A DNA stretch of 64,000 nt, from contig OZ218965.1 in the NCBI GenBank assembly GCA_965112735.1, positions 434,001 to 498,000 on the forward strand. The letters run 5' to 3'. The stretch is from Phaeosaccion multiseriatum. Its lineage: Eukaryota > Ochrophyta, other classes. The position numbers and the translations under genes are program-made. The notes under the pieces were generated by a model that was not told where the DNA came from, did no database searches, and worked only from the letters and a program-made list of their open reading frames with translations. Below are positions 43,695 to 55,600 of this stretch, in pieces (position 1 is the stretch's first letter; every line of letters begins with the position of its first letter).

Positions 43695-46600
43695 GTGGCG
43701 GCGGAGGCGAGAAGGGCTCTCAACGCGCTGAACGAAGAGGTGAGGAGTGGGTGTCAGGACAGTGGGTGGGTGAGTGTCAGGACAGTGGGTGGTTGGGGGT
43801 CAGGACAGTGGGTGGGTGGGTGTAAGGACAGTGGGTGGGTGTCAGGACTGAGAGTGGGTGGGTGTCAGGACAGTGGGTGGGCGTCAGGACAGTGGGACGT
43901 CAGGGCAGTGGGTGGGTGGGTGTCAGGACAGTGGGTGGGTGTCAGGACAGTGGGTGGGTGTCAGGACAGTGGGTGGGTGCGTGTCAGGACAGTGGGTAGG
44001 TGAGTATCAGGACAGTGGTGTGTGGGTGTCAGGACAGAGGGTGGGTGGGTGTCAGGACAGTGGGTAGGTGAGTATCAGGACAGTGGTGTGTGGGTGTCAG
44101 GACAGAGGGTGGGTGTGTGTCAGGACAGTGGGTAGGTGAGTATCAGGACAGTGGTGCGTGGGTGTCAGGACAGAGGGTGGGTGTCAGGACAGTGGGTGGG
44201 TGTCAGGACAGTGGGTGGGTGTCAGGACAGTGGGTGGGTGCGTGTCAGGACAGTGGGTAGGTGAGTATCAGGACAGTGGTGTGTGGGTGTCAGGACAGAG
44301 GGTGGGTGTGTGTCAGGACAGTGGGTAGGTGAGTATCAGGACAGTGGTGCGTGGGTGTCAGGACAGAGGGTGGGTGTCAGGACAGAGGGTGGGTGGGTGT
44401 CAGGCCAGAGGGTGGGTGGGTGTCAGGACAGTGGGTGGGTGTCAGGACAGAGGGTGGGTGGGTGTCAGGACAGTGGGTAGGTGAGTATCAGGACAGTGGT
44501 GTGTGGGTGTCAGGACAGAGGGTGGGTGTGTGTCAGGACAGTGGGTAGGTGAGTATCAGGACAGTGGTGCGTGGGTGTCAGGACAGTGGGTGGGTGTCAG
44601 GACAGTGGGTGGGTGTCAGGACAGTGGGTGGGTGTCAGGACAGTGGGTGGGTGCGTGTCAGGACAGTGGGTAGGTGAGTATCAGGACAGTGGTGTGTGGG
44701 TGTCAGGACAGAGGGTGGGTGGGTGTCAGGACAGTGGGTAGGTGAGTATCAGGACAGTGGTGTGTGGGTGTCAGGACAGAGGGTGGGTGTGTGTCAGGAC
44801 AGTGGGTAGGTGAGTATCAGGACAGTGGTGCGTGGGTGTCAGGACAGAGGGTGGGTGTCAGGACAGTGGGTGGGTGTCAGGACAGTGGGTGGGTGTCAGG
44901 ACAGTGGGTGGGTGCGTGTCAGGACAGTGGGTAGGTGAGTATCAGGACAGTGGTGTGTGGGTGTCAGGACAGAGGGTGGGTGGGTGTCAGGACAGTGGGT
45001 AGGTGAGTATCAGGACAGTGGTGTGTGGGTGTCAGGACAGAGGGTGGGTGTGTGTCAGGACAGTGGGTAGGTGAGTATCAGGACAGTGGTGCGTGGGTGT
45101 CAGGACAGAGGGTGGGTGTCAGGACAGAGGGTGGGTGGGTGTCAGGCCAGAGGGTGGGCGGGTGTCAGGACAGTGGGTGGGTGTCAGGACAGAGGGTGGG
45201 TGGGTGTCAGGACAGTGGGTGGGTGTCAGGACAGAGGGTGGGTGGGTGTCAGGACAGTGGGTAGGTGAGTATCAGGACAGTGGTGTGTGGGTGTCAGGAC
45301 AGAGGGTGGGTGTGTGTCAGGACAGTGGGTAGGTGAGTATCAGGACAGTGGTGCGTGGGTGTCAGGACAGAGGGTGGGTGTCAGGACAGAGGGTGGGTGG
45401 GTGTCAGGCCAGAGGGTGGGTGGGTGTCAGGACAGTGGGTGGGTGTCAGGACAGAGGGTGGGTGGGTGTCAGGACAGTGGGTAGGTGAGTATCAGGACAG
45501 TGGTGCGTGGGTGTCAGGACAGAGGGTGGGTGTGTGTCAGGACGGTGGGTGGGTGTCAGGTGAGGGTATCAGGACAGTGGTGTGGGTGGGTGGGTGCAGG
45601 ACAGTGGGTAGGTGAGGACAGTGGGTGGGTGTCAGGCCAGAGGGTGGGTGGGTATCAGGACAGTGGTGCGTGGGTGTCAGGACAGTGGGTGGGTGTCAGG
45701 ACAGTGGGTGGGTGTCAGGCCAGAGGGTGGGTGGGTGTCAGGACAGTGGGTAGGTGAGTATCAGGACAGTGGTGTGTGGGTGTCAGGACAGAGGGTGGGT
45801 GTGTGTCAGGACAGTGGGTAGGTGAGTATCAGGACAGTGGTGCGTGGGTGTCAGGACAGAGGGTGGGTGTCAGGACAGTGGGTGGGTGTCAGGACAGTGG
45901 GTGGGTGTCAGGACAGTGGGTGGGTGCGTGTCAGGACAGTGGGTAGGTGAGTATCAGGACAGTGGTGTGTGGGTGTCAGGACAGAGGGTGGGTGGGTGTC
46001 AGGACAGTGGGTAGGTGAGTATCAGGACAGTGGTGTGTGGGTGTCAGGACAGAGGGTGGGTGTGTGTCAGGACAGTGGGTAGGTGAGTATCAGGACAGTG
46101 GTGCGTGGGTGTCAGGACAGAGGGTGGGTGTCAGGACAGAGGGTGGGTGGGTGTCAGGCCAGAGGGTGGGCGGGTGTCAGGACAGTGGGTGGGTGTCAGG
46201 ACAGTGGGTGGGTGGGTGTCAGGACAGTGGGTGGGTGTCAGGACAGAGGGTGGGTGGGTGTCAGGACAGTGGGTAGGTGAGTATCAGGACAGTGGTGTGT
46301 GGGTGTCAGGACAGAGGGTGGGTGGGTGTCAGACCAGAGGGTGGGTGTCAGGACTGAGGGTGGGTGGGTGTCAGGACAGTGGGTAGGTGAGTATCAGGAC
46401 AGTGGTGTGTGGGTGTCAGGACAGAGGGTGGGTGTGTGTCAGGACAGTGGGTAGGTGAGTATCAGGACAGTGGTGTGTGGGTGTCAGGACAGAGGGTGGG
46501 TGGGTGTCAGGCCAGAGGGTGGGTGTCAGGACTGAGGGTGGGTGGGTGTCAGGACAGTGGGTAGGTGAGTATCAGGACATTAAGTAAGTGGGTGTCAGGA

Positions 46601-49600
46601 CACAGGAGTGCACAGGAATGGGTGGGTGTCAGGACTAAGGTCCCGCCTTTCTTTTGGCATATTCCTACTTTGCCCTCTTACGTACCATAACGTAGCACAC
46701 CAAATGTCCTGACACCCAACGCTGATCACTCACGGTCCTGACACCTAAAACACTGACCACTCACTGTCCTGACACCTTACACTGACCACTCACTGTCCTG
46801 ACACCTAACACACTGACCACTCACTGTCCTGACACCTAGCACACTGACGACTCACTATCCTGACACCTAACACTGACCACTCACTGTCCTGACACCTAAA
46901 ACACTGACGACTCACAGTCCTGACACATAACACTGACCACTCACTGTCCTGACACCCAACACTGACCACTCACTGTCCTGACACCCAACACTGATCACTC
47001 ACTGTCCTGACACCTAACACTGACCACTCACTGTCCTGACACCCAACACTGACCACTCACTGTCCTGACACCCAACACTGATCACTCACTGTCCTGACAC
47101 CCAACACTGACCACTCACTGTCCTGACACCCACTGCTGCAGGCTATGGCAGCGGAGCGCCGTGCTCGAGGAATATCTCACTCTCTGCCGTCCCCTCCTCT
47201 CGAGCTTGACCACGGGGAGAATCGAGATAGTCGACGTCGTCGTCGAAGCACCAATCCGCAAACAACAACAGATGACGACTGCTCGGAGGACTCACAGTTG
47301 TCGGAAGAGGAAGGGGAAGGAGAGAGGCGAAAGAAGAGACGACGGGGTTCGAGGGGGGATGGCAGTGGAAGGCGGAGGAGTGGAAAGCAGCAGGTGGGTG
47401 GGGTGGGTGGATGGCAGTGAATGACAGTGGGTGGGGTGGGGGGATGGCAGTGAATGACAGTGAGTGAGGTGGGGGGTGGCAGTGAATAACAGTGGGGTGG
47501 GTGTGGTGGGTGGGTGGTAAAGAGGAGAGGAGAGAGGGGGTGTAGTGCTGGCTACTTGTTTTGGCTTGCTTGGTACTTGTTTTGGCTTGCTTGCTTGCTT
47601 GCCATACAATCAACCACCTTGTTGAGTCACTGTGGAGTCACTGCGGTGTCACTGTCGATTGGAACTTGCTTTCTGTATCATTCCATCCTATAGAGGGAAA
47701 GGGTGTGGCGACATCGGTAGCTGCTTCAGCCTCTCTTCTCCTCTTCTCTTCCTCTAACCATCCCCTCCCCTCCTCTTCCCCCTCTCCTTCCTCCTTTGCC
47801 CTCCCCCTCCCTTGCCCCCCCCCTCCCCTCCCCTCCCCTCCTCTTCTCTCTCCTATCCCCTCATCCTCCCTCCCCTCCCCTCCCCTCCCCTCCTCCTCCT
47901 CCTCCTCCTCCTCCTCCTCCTCCTCCTCCTCCTCCTCCTCCTCCTCCTCCTCCTCCTCGTCCTCCTCCTCCTCCTCCACCTCCTCCTCCTCCTCCTCCTC
48001 CTCCTCCTCCTCCTCCTCCTCCTCCTCCTCCTCCTCCTCCTCCTCCTCCTCCTCCTCGTCCTCCCCTCCCCTCCTTCACCGTACTCAAGCGCACATGTCC
48101 TTCCTCCTCCGGTGGAGTATGCGTTTCCGACGATGACGACAACAACCGTTTCGGAAACGATGAGGGTGAAGGGGAAGATGGAAACGACTCCTCCCACCCC
48201 CGCCCTCCCCGACAGCGCAACCGCAGCGAATCACCAGTTGCTTCCTATGGCGTCCTCACAGGCAACAACAACAACAACAACAAGAACAATCATACCACCA
48301 ACACCTCCGGCAGCGGCAGCAGCGGCAGCAACAGCAAGAGCGGGCGCCCCTCCTCCTCTGGATCCAAGAAGAAGAACGACAGTACCTCCCCGTGCCAGAC
48401 GGTTGCGGCTTTGGATTAAAGGACGGAAGGGCGGAGGGAAGGAGTGAGGGTTGGAGGGACGGACCGAGGGACGAGGGAGGGAAGGAGGGAGGGCGGGAGG
48501 GAGGGAGGGAGCTAGGGAGGGAAGGAGGGAGGGAGAGAGAGGGAGAGGGAAATGGAGAAACTGACGGACGGAGGGATGGATGGATAGAGGAAGGGAGGGA
48601 GGGAGGGAAGGAGGGAGAGAGGGGGAGAGGGAAGGAGGGAGGGAGGGAGGGAGGGAGGGAGGGAGGGAGGAAGGGAGGGAGCGAGGGAGGGAGCGAGGGG
48701 GGTGGAGGGACAAGATGTGGGCTGACACACCGCACTTGGCATGTCGCCATGTGTATGGCTGGCTCCCTCCCTCGGACGCAGCCTCACTCACTCTCTCCCT
48801 CGGTGCGTGTGGGCGCGTGTGTGTATGCGCGTCTTCCCTAACATTGGCTCCCCACACCGTCAAGTTCGGCGACGGCGCTGCCCTGCACCCCGACCAGTCG
48901 GAGGAGCAACTGAAGATGGCCTTCACCACCATCCGCCTGCGCAGCCCCTCCCCGCCCGGCGCCAGTTGAGAATACAAGTAGCTCGGTGTGATTGGGCGTC
49001 CACATCTTAGAGCGATTGGGCATCCGCTGCTTGTGATTGGGGAAAGGGCTCACTCAGGGTCCTATTCTCTCGACCCACCCACTTGTCATCCACTGCCATG
49101 GACTACGTGCATTCATCCCTTTATCCATTATGCGTCCTTCCGTCCCGCGGATGGTTCAAGATGAGAGTGTGTACGCCCTCACACACATCTTTCTGCCTCT
49201 AGGCGTCCCTCTTCACTTCCTGTCGCCCCCTCCCTCCCTCCTTCCCCAAGTTTCTTCCTCCCTCCTTCCTTCCCTGCCTCCCTCCTTCCTACCCTCCCTT
49301 CTCTCTCCCTCCCTCCCTCCCTCCCTCCCTCCCTCCCTCCCTCCCTCCCTCCCTCCCTCCCTCCCTCCCTCCCTCCCTCCCTCCCTCCCTCCCTCCCTCC
49401 CTCCCTCCCTCCCTCCCTCCCTCCCTCCCTCCCTCCCTCCCTCCCTCCCTCCCTCCCTCCCTCCCTCCCTCCCTCCCTCCCTCCCTCCCTCCCTCCCTCC
49501 CTCCCTCCCTCCCTCCCTCCCTCCCTCCCTCCCTCCCTCCCTCCCTCCCTCCCTCCCTCCCTCCCTCCCTCCCTCCCTCCCTCCCTCCCTCCCTCCCTCC

Positions 49601-52600
49601 CTCCCTCCCTCCCTCCCTCCCTCCCTCCCTCCCTCCCTCCCTCCCTCCCTCCCTCCCTCCCTCCCTCCCTCCCTCCCTCCCTCCCTCCCTCCCTCCCTCC
49701 CTCCCTCCCTCCCTCCCTCCCTCCCTCCCTCCCTCCCTCCCTCCCTCCCTCCCTCCCTCCCTCCCTCCCTCCCTCCCTCCCTCCCTCCCTCCCTCCCTCC
49801 CTCCCTCCCTCCCTCCCTCCCTCCCTCCCTCCCTCCCTCCCTCCCTCCCTCCCTCCCTCCCTCCCTCCCTCCCTCCCTCCCTCCCTCCCTCCCTCCCTCC
49901 CTCCCTCCCTCCCTCCCTCCCTCCCTCCCTCCCTCCCTCCCTCCCTCCCTCCCTCCCTCCCTCCCTCCCTCCCTCCCTCCCTCCCTCCCTCCCTCCCTCC
50001 CTCCCTCCCTCCCTCCCTCCCTCCCTCCCTCCCTCCCTCCCTCCCTCCCTCCCTCCCTCCCTCCCTCCCTCCCTCCCTCCCTCCCTCCCTCCCTCCCTCC
50101 CTCCCTCCCTCCCTCCCTCCCTCCCTCCCTCCCTCCCTCCCTCCCTCCCTCCCTCCCTCCCTCCCTCCCTCCCTCCCTCCCTCCCTCCCTCCCTCCCTCC
50201 CTCCCTCCCTCCCTCCCTCCCTCCCTCCCTCCCTCCCTCCCTCCCTCCCTCCCTCCCTCCCTCCCTCCCTCCCTCCCTCCCTCCCTCCCTCCCTCCCTCC
50301 CTCCCTCCCTCCCTCCCTCCCTCCCTCCCTCCCTCCCTCCCTCCCTCCCTCCCTCCCTCCCTCCCTCCCTCCTCCCTCCCTCCCTCCCTCCCTCCCTCCC
50401 TCCCTCCCTCCCTCCCTCCCTCCCTCCCTCCCTCCCTCCCTCCCTCCCTCCCTCCCTCCCTCCCTCCCTCCCTCCCTCCCTCCCTCCCTCCCTCCCTCCC
50501 TCCCTCCCTCCCTCCCTCCCTCCCTCCCTCCCTCCCTCCCTCCCTCCCTCCCTCCCTCCCTCCCTCCCTCCCTCCCTCCCTCCCTCCCTCCCTCCCTCCC
50601 TCCCTCCCTCCCTCCCTCCCTCCCTCCCTCCCTCCCTCCCTCCCTCCCTCCCTCCCTCCCTCCCTCCCTCCCTCCCTCCCTCCCTCCCTCCCTCCCTCCC
50701 TCCCTCCCTCCCTCCCTCCCTCCCTCCCTCCCTCCCTCCCTCCCTCCCTCCCTCCCTCCCTCCCTCCCTCCCTCCCTCCCTCCCTCCCTCCCTCCCTCCC
50801 TCCCTCCCTCCCTCCCTCCCTCCCTCCCTCCCTCCCTCCCTCCCTCCCTCCCTCCCTCCCTCCCTCCCTCCCTCCCTCCCTCCCTCCCTCCCTCCCTCCC
50901 TCCCTCCCTCCCTCCCTCCCTCCCTCCCTCCCTCCCTCCCTCCCTCCCTCCCTCCCTCCCTCCCTCCCTCCCTCCCTCCCTCCCTCCCTCCCTCCCTCCC
51001 TCCCTCCCTCCCTCCCTCCCTCCCTCCCTCCCTCCCTCCCTCCCTCCCTCCCTCCCTCCCTCCCTCCCTCCCTCCCTCCCTCCCTCCCTCCCTCCCTCCA
51101 TCCCTCCCTCCCTCCCTCCCTCCCTCCCTCCCTCCCTCCCTCCCTCCCTCCCTCCCTCCCTCCCTCCCTCCCTCCCTCCCTCCCTCGCTTTCCCACTCCC
51201 TCCCTCACTCCCTCCCTCCTTCCCTTCCCCCCTCCCTCCTTTCCTCCCTCTGTCCCTCTCTCACACTCTCGCTCACTCACTCACTCAGTCCCTAGAGAAG
51301 CGAGATGAGTCACTCGCCGACTCTTTCACTCCCTCCCTCCCTCCGTTCCTCCTTCGCTCCCTCCCTCCATCCCTCCCTCCCTCCCTCCCTCCCTCCCTCC
51401 CTCCCTCCCTCCCTCCCTCCCTCCCTCCCTCCCTCCCTCCGTCCGTCCGTGCCTGCATTTTTCTGTCCCTCCCTTCCGTCTCTCCCTCCCTCTCTCCCTC
51501 CCTTCCTCCCCTCCTCCCTCCCTCCCTCCCTCCCTCCCTCCCTCCCTCCTTCCCCCCCTCCCTCCCTCCCTCCCTCCCTCCCTTCCTCCCTCCCTCCATC
51601 CCTTCCTCCCTCCCTCGCTCCCTCCCTCCCTCCCTCCCTCCCTCCCTCCATACCTCTGTTCCACCTACATCCCATCCTCCCTCCCTCCCTCCCTCCCTCC
51701 CTCCATACCTCTGTTCCACCTACATCCCTTCCTGACTCCCTCCCTCCCTCCGCCCCTCACTACTTCTCTCTGTTCCTCCGTCCTGCCGTCACGCCCACCT
51801 TCCCTCCGTCCTTTTGTCCCGGCCTCCTTCCCCCCTTCCCTTCTTCCCTCCGTTCCTCCCTCCCTCGCTCCCTTGCTCCCTCGCTCCCTCCCTCCCTCCC
51901 TCCCTCCCTCCCTCCGTCCCTCCGTCCCTCCGTCCCTCCCTCCCTCCCTCCCTCCCTCCCTCCCTCCCTCCCTCCCTCCCTCCCTCCCTCGCTCCCTCCC
52001 TCCCTCCCTCCCTCCTCCTCCTCGTTCTCCTCCTCCTCCTCCTCCTCCTCCTCCTCCTCCTCCTCCTCCTCCTCCTCCCCCTCCTCCCCCTCCTCCCCCT
52101 CACCCTCCTCCTCCTCCTCCTCCTCCTCCTCCTCCTCCTCCTGGTCCTCCCCGTCCTCCTCCTCCTCCTCCTCCTCCTCCTCCTCCTCCTCTCCCTCATT
52201 CTCCTCGGGTGACAGAATAGCTACTGCGTCGCCCGTAGGTAAGACAGAGACAGGGATGGTCATGCTTGAGGTGAAAGTGCATGAGGTGAGTGAGTGAGTG
52301 AGTGAGTGAGTGAGTGAGTGAGTGAGTGAGTGAGTGAGTGAGTGAGTGAGTGAGTGAGTGAGTGAGTGAGTGAGTGAGTGAGTGAGTGAGTGAGTGAGTG
52401 AGTGAGTGAGTGAGTGAGTGAGTGAGTGAGTGAGTGCCTGAGTGAGGGAAAGAGAGAAGGGAGGGAGGGAGGGAGGGAGGGAGCGAGGGAGGGAGGGAGG
52501 GAGGGAGGGAGGGAGGGAGGGAGGGAGGGAGGGAGGGAGGGAGGGAGGGAGGGAGGGAGGGAGGGAGGGAGGGAGGGAGGGAGGGAGGGAGGGAGGGAGG

Positions 52601-55600
52601 GAGGGAGGGAGGGAGGGAGGGAGGGAGGGAGGGAGGGAGGGAGGGAGGGAGGGAGGGAGGGAGGGAGGGAGGGAGGGAGGGAGGGAGGGAGGGAGGGAGG
52701 GAGGGAGGGAGGGAGGGAGGGAGGGAGGGAGGGAGGGAGGGAGGGAGGGAGGGAGGGAGGGAGGGAGGGAGGGAGGGAGGGAGGGAGGGAGGGAGGGAGG
52801 GAGTGAGGGACGGAGGGAGCGAGGGAGCGAGGGAGAGGGGGAGCGAGGAAGGAGGGACGAAGACGGGGAAAGAGGGAAGGAGGGTGGGAGGGGGGGGAGG
52901 GAGGGAGGGAGGGAGGGCATGGGGGTTGATTTGGTGACGCTGTAGAGAATGGGAATATGGGCTCAGTTTGTTCACCTGGGGCCTGGGGAGGGGAGGAGTG
53001 AGGAAGAGGAGGGCTGTGCTCACTCCACATTCGCCAGTCCTGAAGGACGGAAGGAAGGAAGGAAGGAAGGACGAAAGGAAGGAAGGAAGGAAGGAAGGAA
53101 GGGGCAGATGGAGACAACACTGCACTGCTGTACCACCAACTGCTGCGGTTGCTGCTCGTTGTTGTGAAGCTTTGCGTTTTTTTGCTGTACCTCATTTTTC
53201 ATTTTGCTTGCGATTGCTGACATACTGTACACAACACACAAACAGGGCCAGGTGTGGCAGGTGCAGACCGACGTCATGAAGATTGTGTCTGTAGGGGCGG
53301 ACAGTGTCGTTGCGGTGACGGACATCAGCTCGGGAGAGCTCATTGTTGAAAGTCAGTATTATGTCAATGGCCCAGGCCCAGGCAAATACGGTGAGAAACG
53401 GTGCGTGGCCCGTTTCTCACTCACCTCCCAGCAGGTTGGTCGTTTAGGATGGCTCACGGATAAAGCTAATAGAGACAAGGCTGGCTGCCAGGCTGGCTTT
53501 GGGGTTGCTATTACCTTGTCCATGCGGCTACTCCTATCCTAGGTGGAGAGCAACGTGACTCTTTACAACCCCAAAGAATCCCGAAGGCAGCTGACCTTGG
53601 CCAAGAGGCTCAGGCAGCAGCTCGGTAGCTTTGAGTTTGCCGGGAGCGGTGCCTTACAGCGGGCATGGCTTTCGAGTGTGGCAGCAGTACGGATGTTGCT
53701 GTTACACGGAAATTGCTGCTGGAGCTTGGTGGGCAGTGGAGATGGAGAATTGCCGGGAGCGGTGCCTTACAGCGGGCACGGCTTTCGAGTGTGGCAGCAG
53801 CACGGATGTTGCTGTTACACGGAAATTGCTGCTGGAGCTTGGTGGGCCGTGGAGATAGAGAATTGCCGGGAGCGGTGCCTTACAGCGGGCACGGCTTTCG
53901 AGTGTGGCAGCAGCACGGATGTTGCTGTTACACGGAAATTGCTGCTGGAGCTTGGTGGGCCGTGGAGATAGAGAATTGCCGGGAGCGGTGCCTTACAGCG
54001 GGCATGGCTTTCGAGTGTGGCAGCAGCACGGATGTTGCTGTTACACGGAAATTGCTGCTGGAGCTTGGTGGGCCGTGGAGATAGAGAATTGCCGGGAGCG
54101 GTGCCTTACAGCGGGCACGGCTTTCGAGTGTGGCAGCAGCACGGATGTTGCTGTTGCACGGAAATTGCTGCTGGAGCTTGGTGGGCCGTGGAGATAGAGA
54201 ATTGCCGGGAGTGGTGCCTTAGTCAGCGGGCATGGCTTTCGAGTGTGGCAGCAGCACGGATGTTGCTGTTGCACGGAAATTGCTGCTGGAGCTTGGTGGG
54301 CCGTGGAGATAGAGAATTGCCGAGAGCGGTGCCCTACAGCGGGCACGGCTTTCGAGTGTGGCAGCAGCGCGGCTGTTGCTGTTGCACGGAGCTTGGCGGG
54401 AGACAGAGAAGGATACTCGCAAGGCTGCTTTAGGGACTGTCTGGGTGCCTTGTAGGCACACCAGTAAACACTTGAGCAGTCAGCATTAGTGGTGCGCAAC
54501 GAGGCTTTGGCAACGCTGGTGGCGAGTAGGAGTGGAGATAGAGAATTGCGCGGGTGAGTTTGAGTCATGGGATGTTCTCATCCGTGAGCCTGTGTGGGTG
54601 AGTTTGAGTCGTGGGGTTTTCTCACCAATACAGGAGGGTGTGTGTTGGAGGAGCGGTCGCACACACCTGGGTGAGTTTTGCATATTTCTCATCCGTTTTT
54701 ATTGGAAGCAACATGGAGGCTTTTGCTACAAGTCGAGCTTTAGTAGGCGAACCCGCTTTGAGTTGCGTGGGGACACGCAATAGTTTAGTTCAGGGGGATG
54801 TTAGAAGTGCAGGGATGGCTGACGGGGATGTTGAAAGTCAGTATTATGTCAATGGCCCAGGCCCAGGCAAATACGGTGAGAAACGGTGCGTGGCCCGTTT
54901 CTCACTCACCTCCCAGCAGGTTGGTCGTTTAGGATGGCTCACGGATAAAGCTAATAGAGACAAGGCTGGCTGCCAGGCTGGCTTTGGGGTTGCTATTACC
55001 TTGTCCATGCGGCTACTCCTATCCTAGGTGGAGAGCAACGTGACCCTTAACATACGACTTCTAACAAGACCGTTGCTAGAAGACGAGCCCCCCCCCCCCA
55101 CCGCACATAGTGGAGAGAAGTAACTCGCAGTCTGAGAATCAGCATCATGGGCCTGCAAGCTGGTAACAGTTTTCGCCGAAAAATACGCTTTTTCACAAGC
55201 GACAGCTAAGGTTCGAACTCACAACTAGCCTTGTTAGAAGTCGTACTTTTGCTAGAGACACCTGCCCTCTGAATTCAGACCGGGAGGTATCAGTCTAGCA
55301 AAAGTACGACTTCTAACATCATGATGAGCCTAATAGGGCACGCCTACGCTGTGTTACTGCAGCAGGCCTTCGACACCAAGAAGATCCTCTCGGCCTCCAG
55401 CGATGGCACCCTAAGGTGAGGCCGGACAGAGGAAGAGAGAGAGAGAGAGCGGCGTGACTTTGCTCTGCCGACCGCGGAGAGGGGGTGGGGAGGGTACTCA
55501 GAGGAGAGGAGCGGCACAGTGGAGAGGCCTACGGGTAGGGAGGTACTTGGGTATACACCCCCACCTCCTCCCCCCTCCCCCCTCACCCCCATCCACTGCC

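Noticed and set aside
43858-46386. Series of short frames with [12 protein letters not shown]-like repeats
   Set aside because: They follow the minisatellite unit, lie in an intron between two exons that join in phase 0, and differ from copy to copy only by array slippage.
49037-51295. Open frames of over 600 codons on both strands (Pro-Pro-Ser-Leu and Gly-Gly-Arg-Glu repeats)
   Set aside because: They are translations of a pure CCCT/GGGA tract. A period-4 repeat without stop codons is open in several frames on both strands.
52246-52440. Poly(Thr-His-Ser-Leu) frame on the minus strand
   Set aside because: Translation of (GTGA)n, which begins at the splice donor of a plus-strand exon.
53541-53640. 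Possible host exon reading [17 protein letters not shown]
   Set aside because: The first part is repeated at 55030 as the end of the second LTR, and the rest is the internal start of the LTR element, shared with element 2. It is not host coding sequence.
53640-54400. Regular 113-base repeats considered as a CRISPR-like array
   Set aside because: The units are head-to-tail without unique spacers, sit between LTRs, and this is eukaryotic DNA.
55195-55220. GGTTCGAACTC as a tRNA T-arm
   Set aside because: No matching A-box, anticodon arm or acceptor stem on either strand, and TTCGAA is palindromic and easily occurs by chance.
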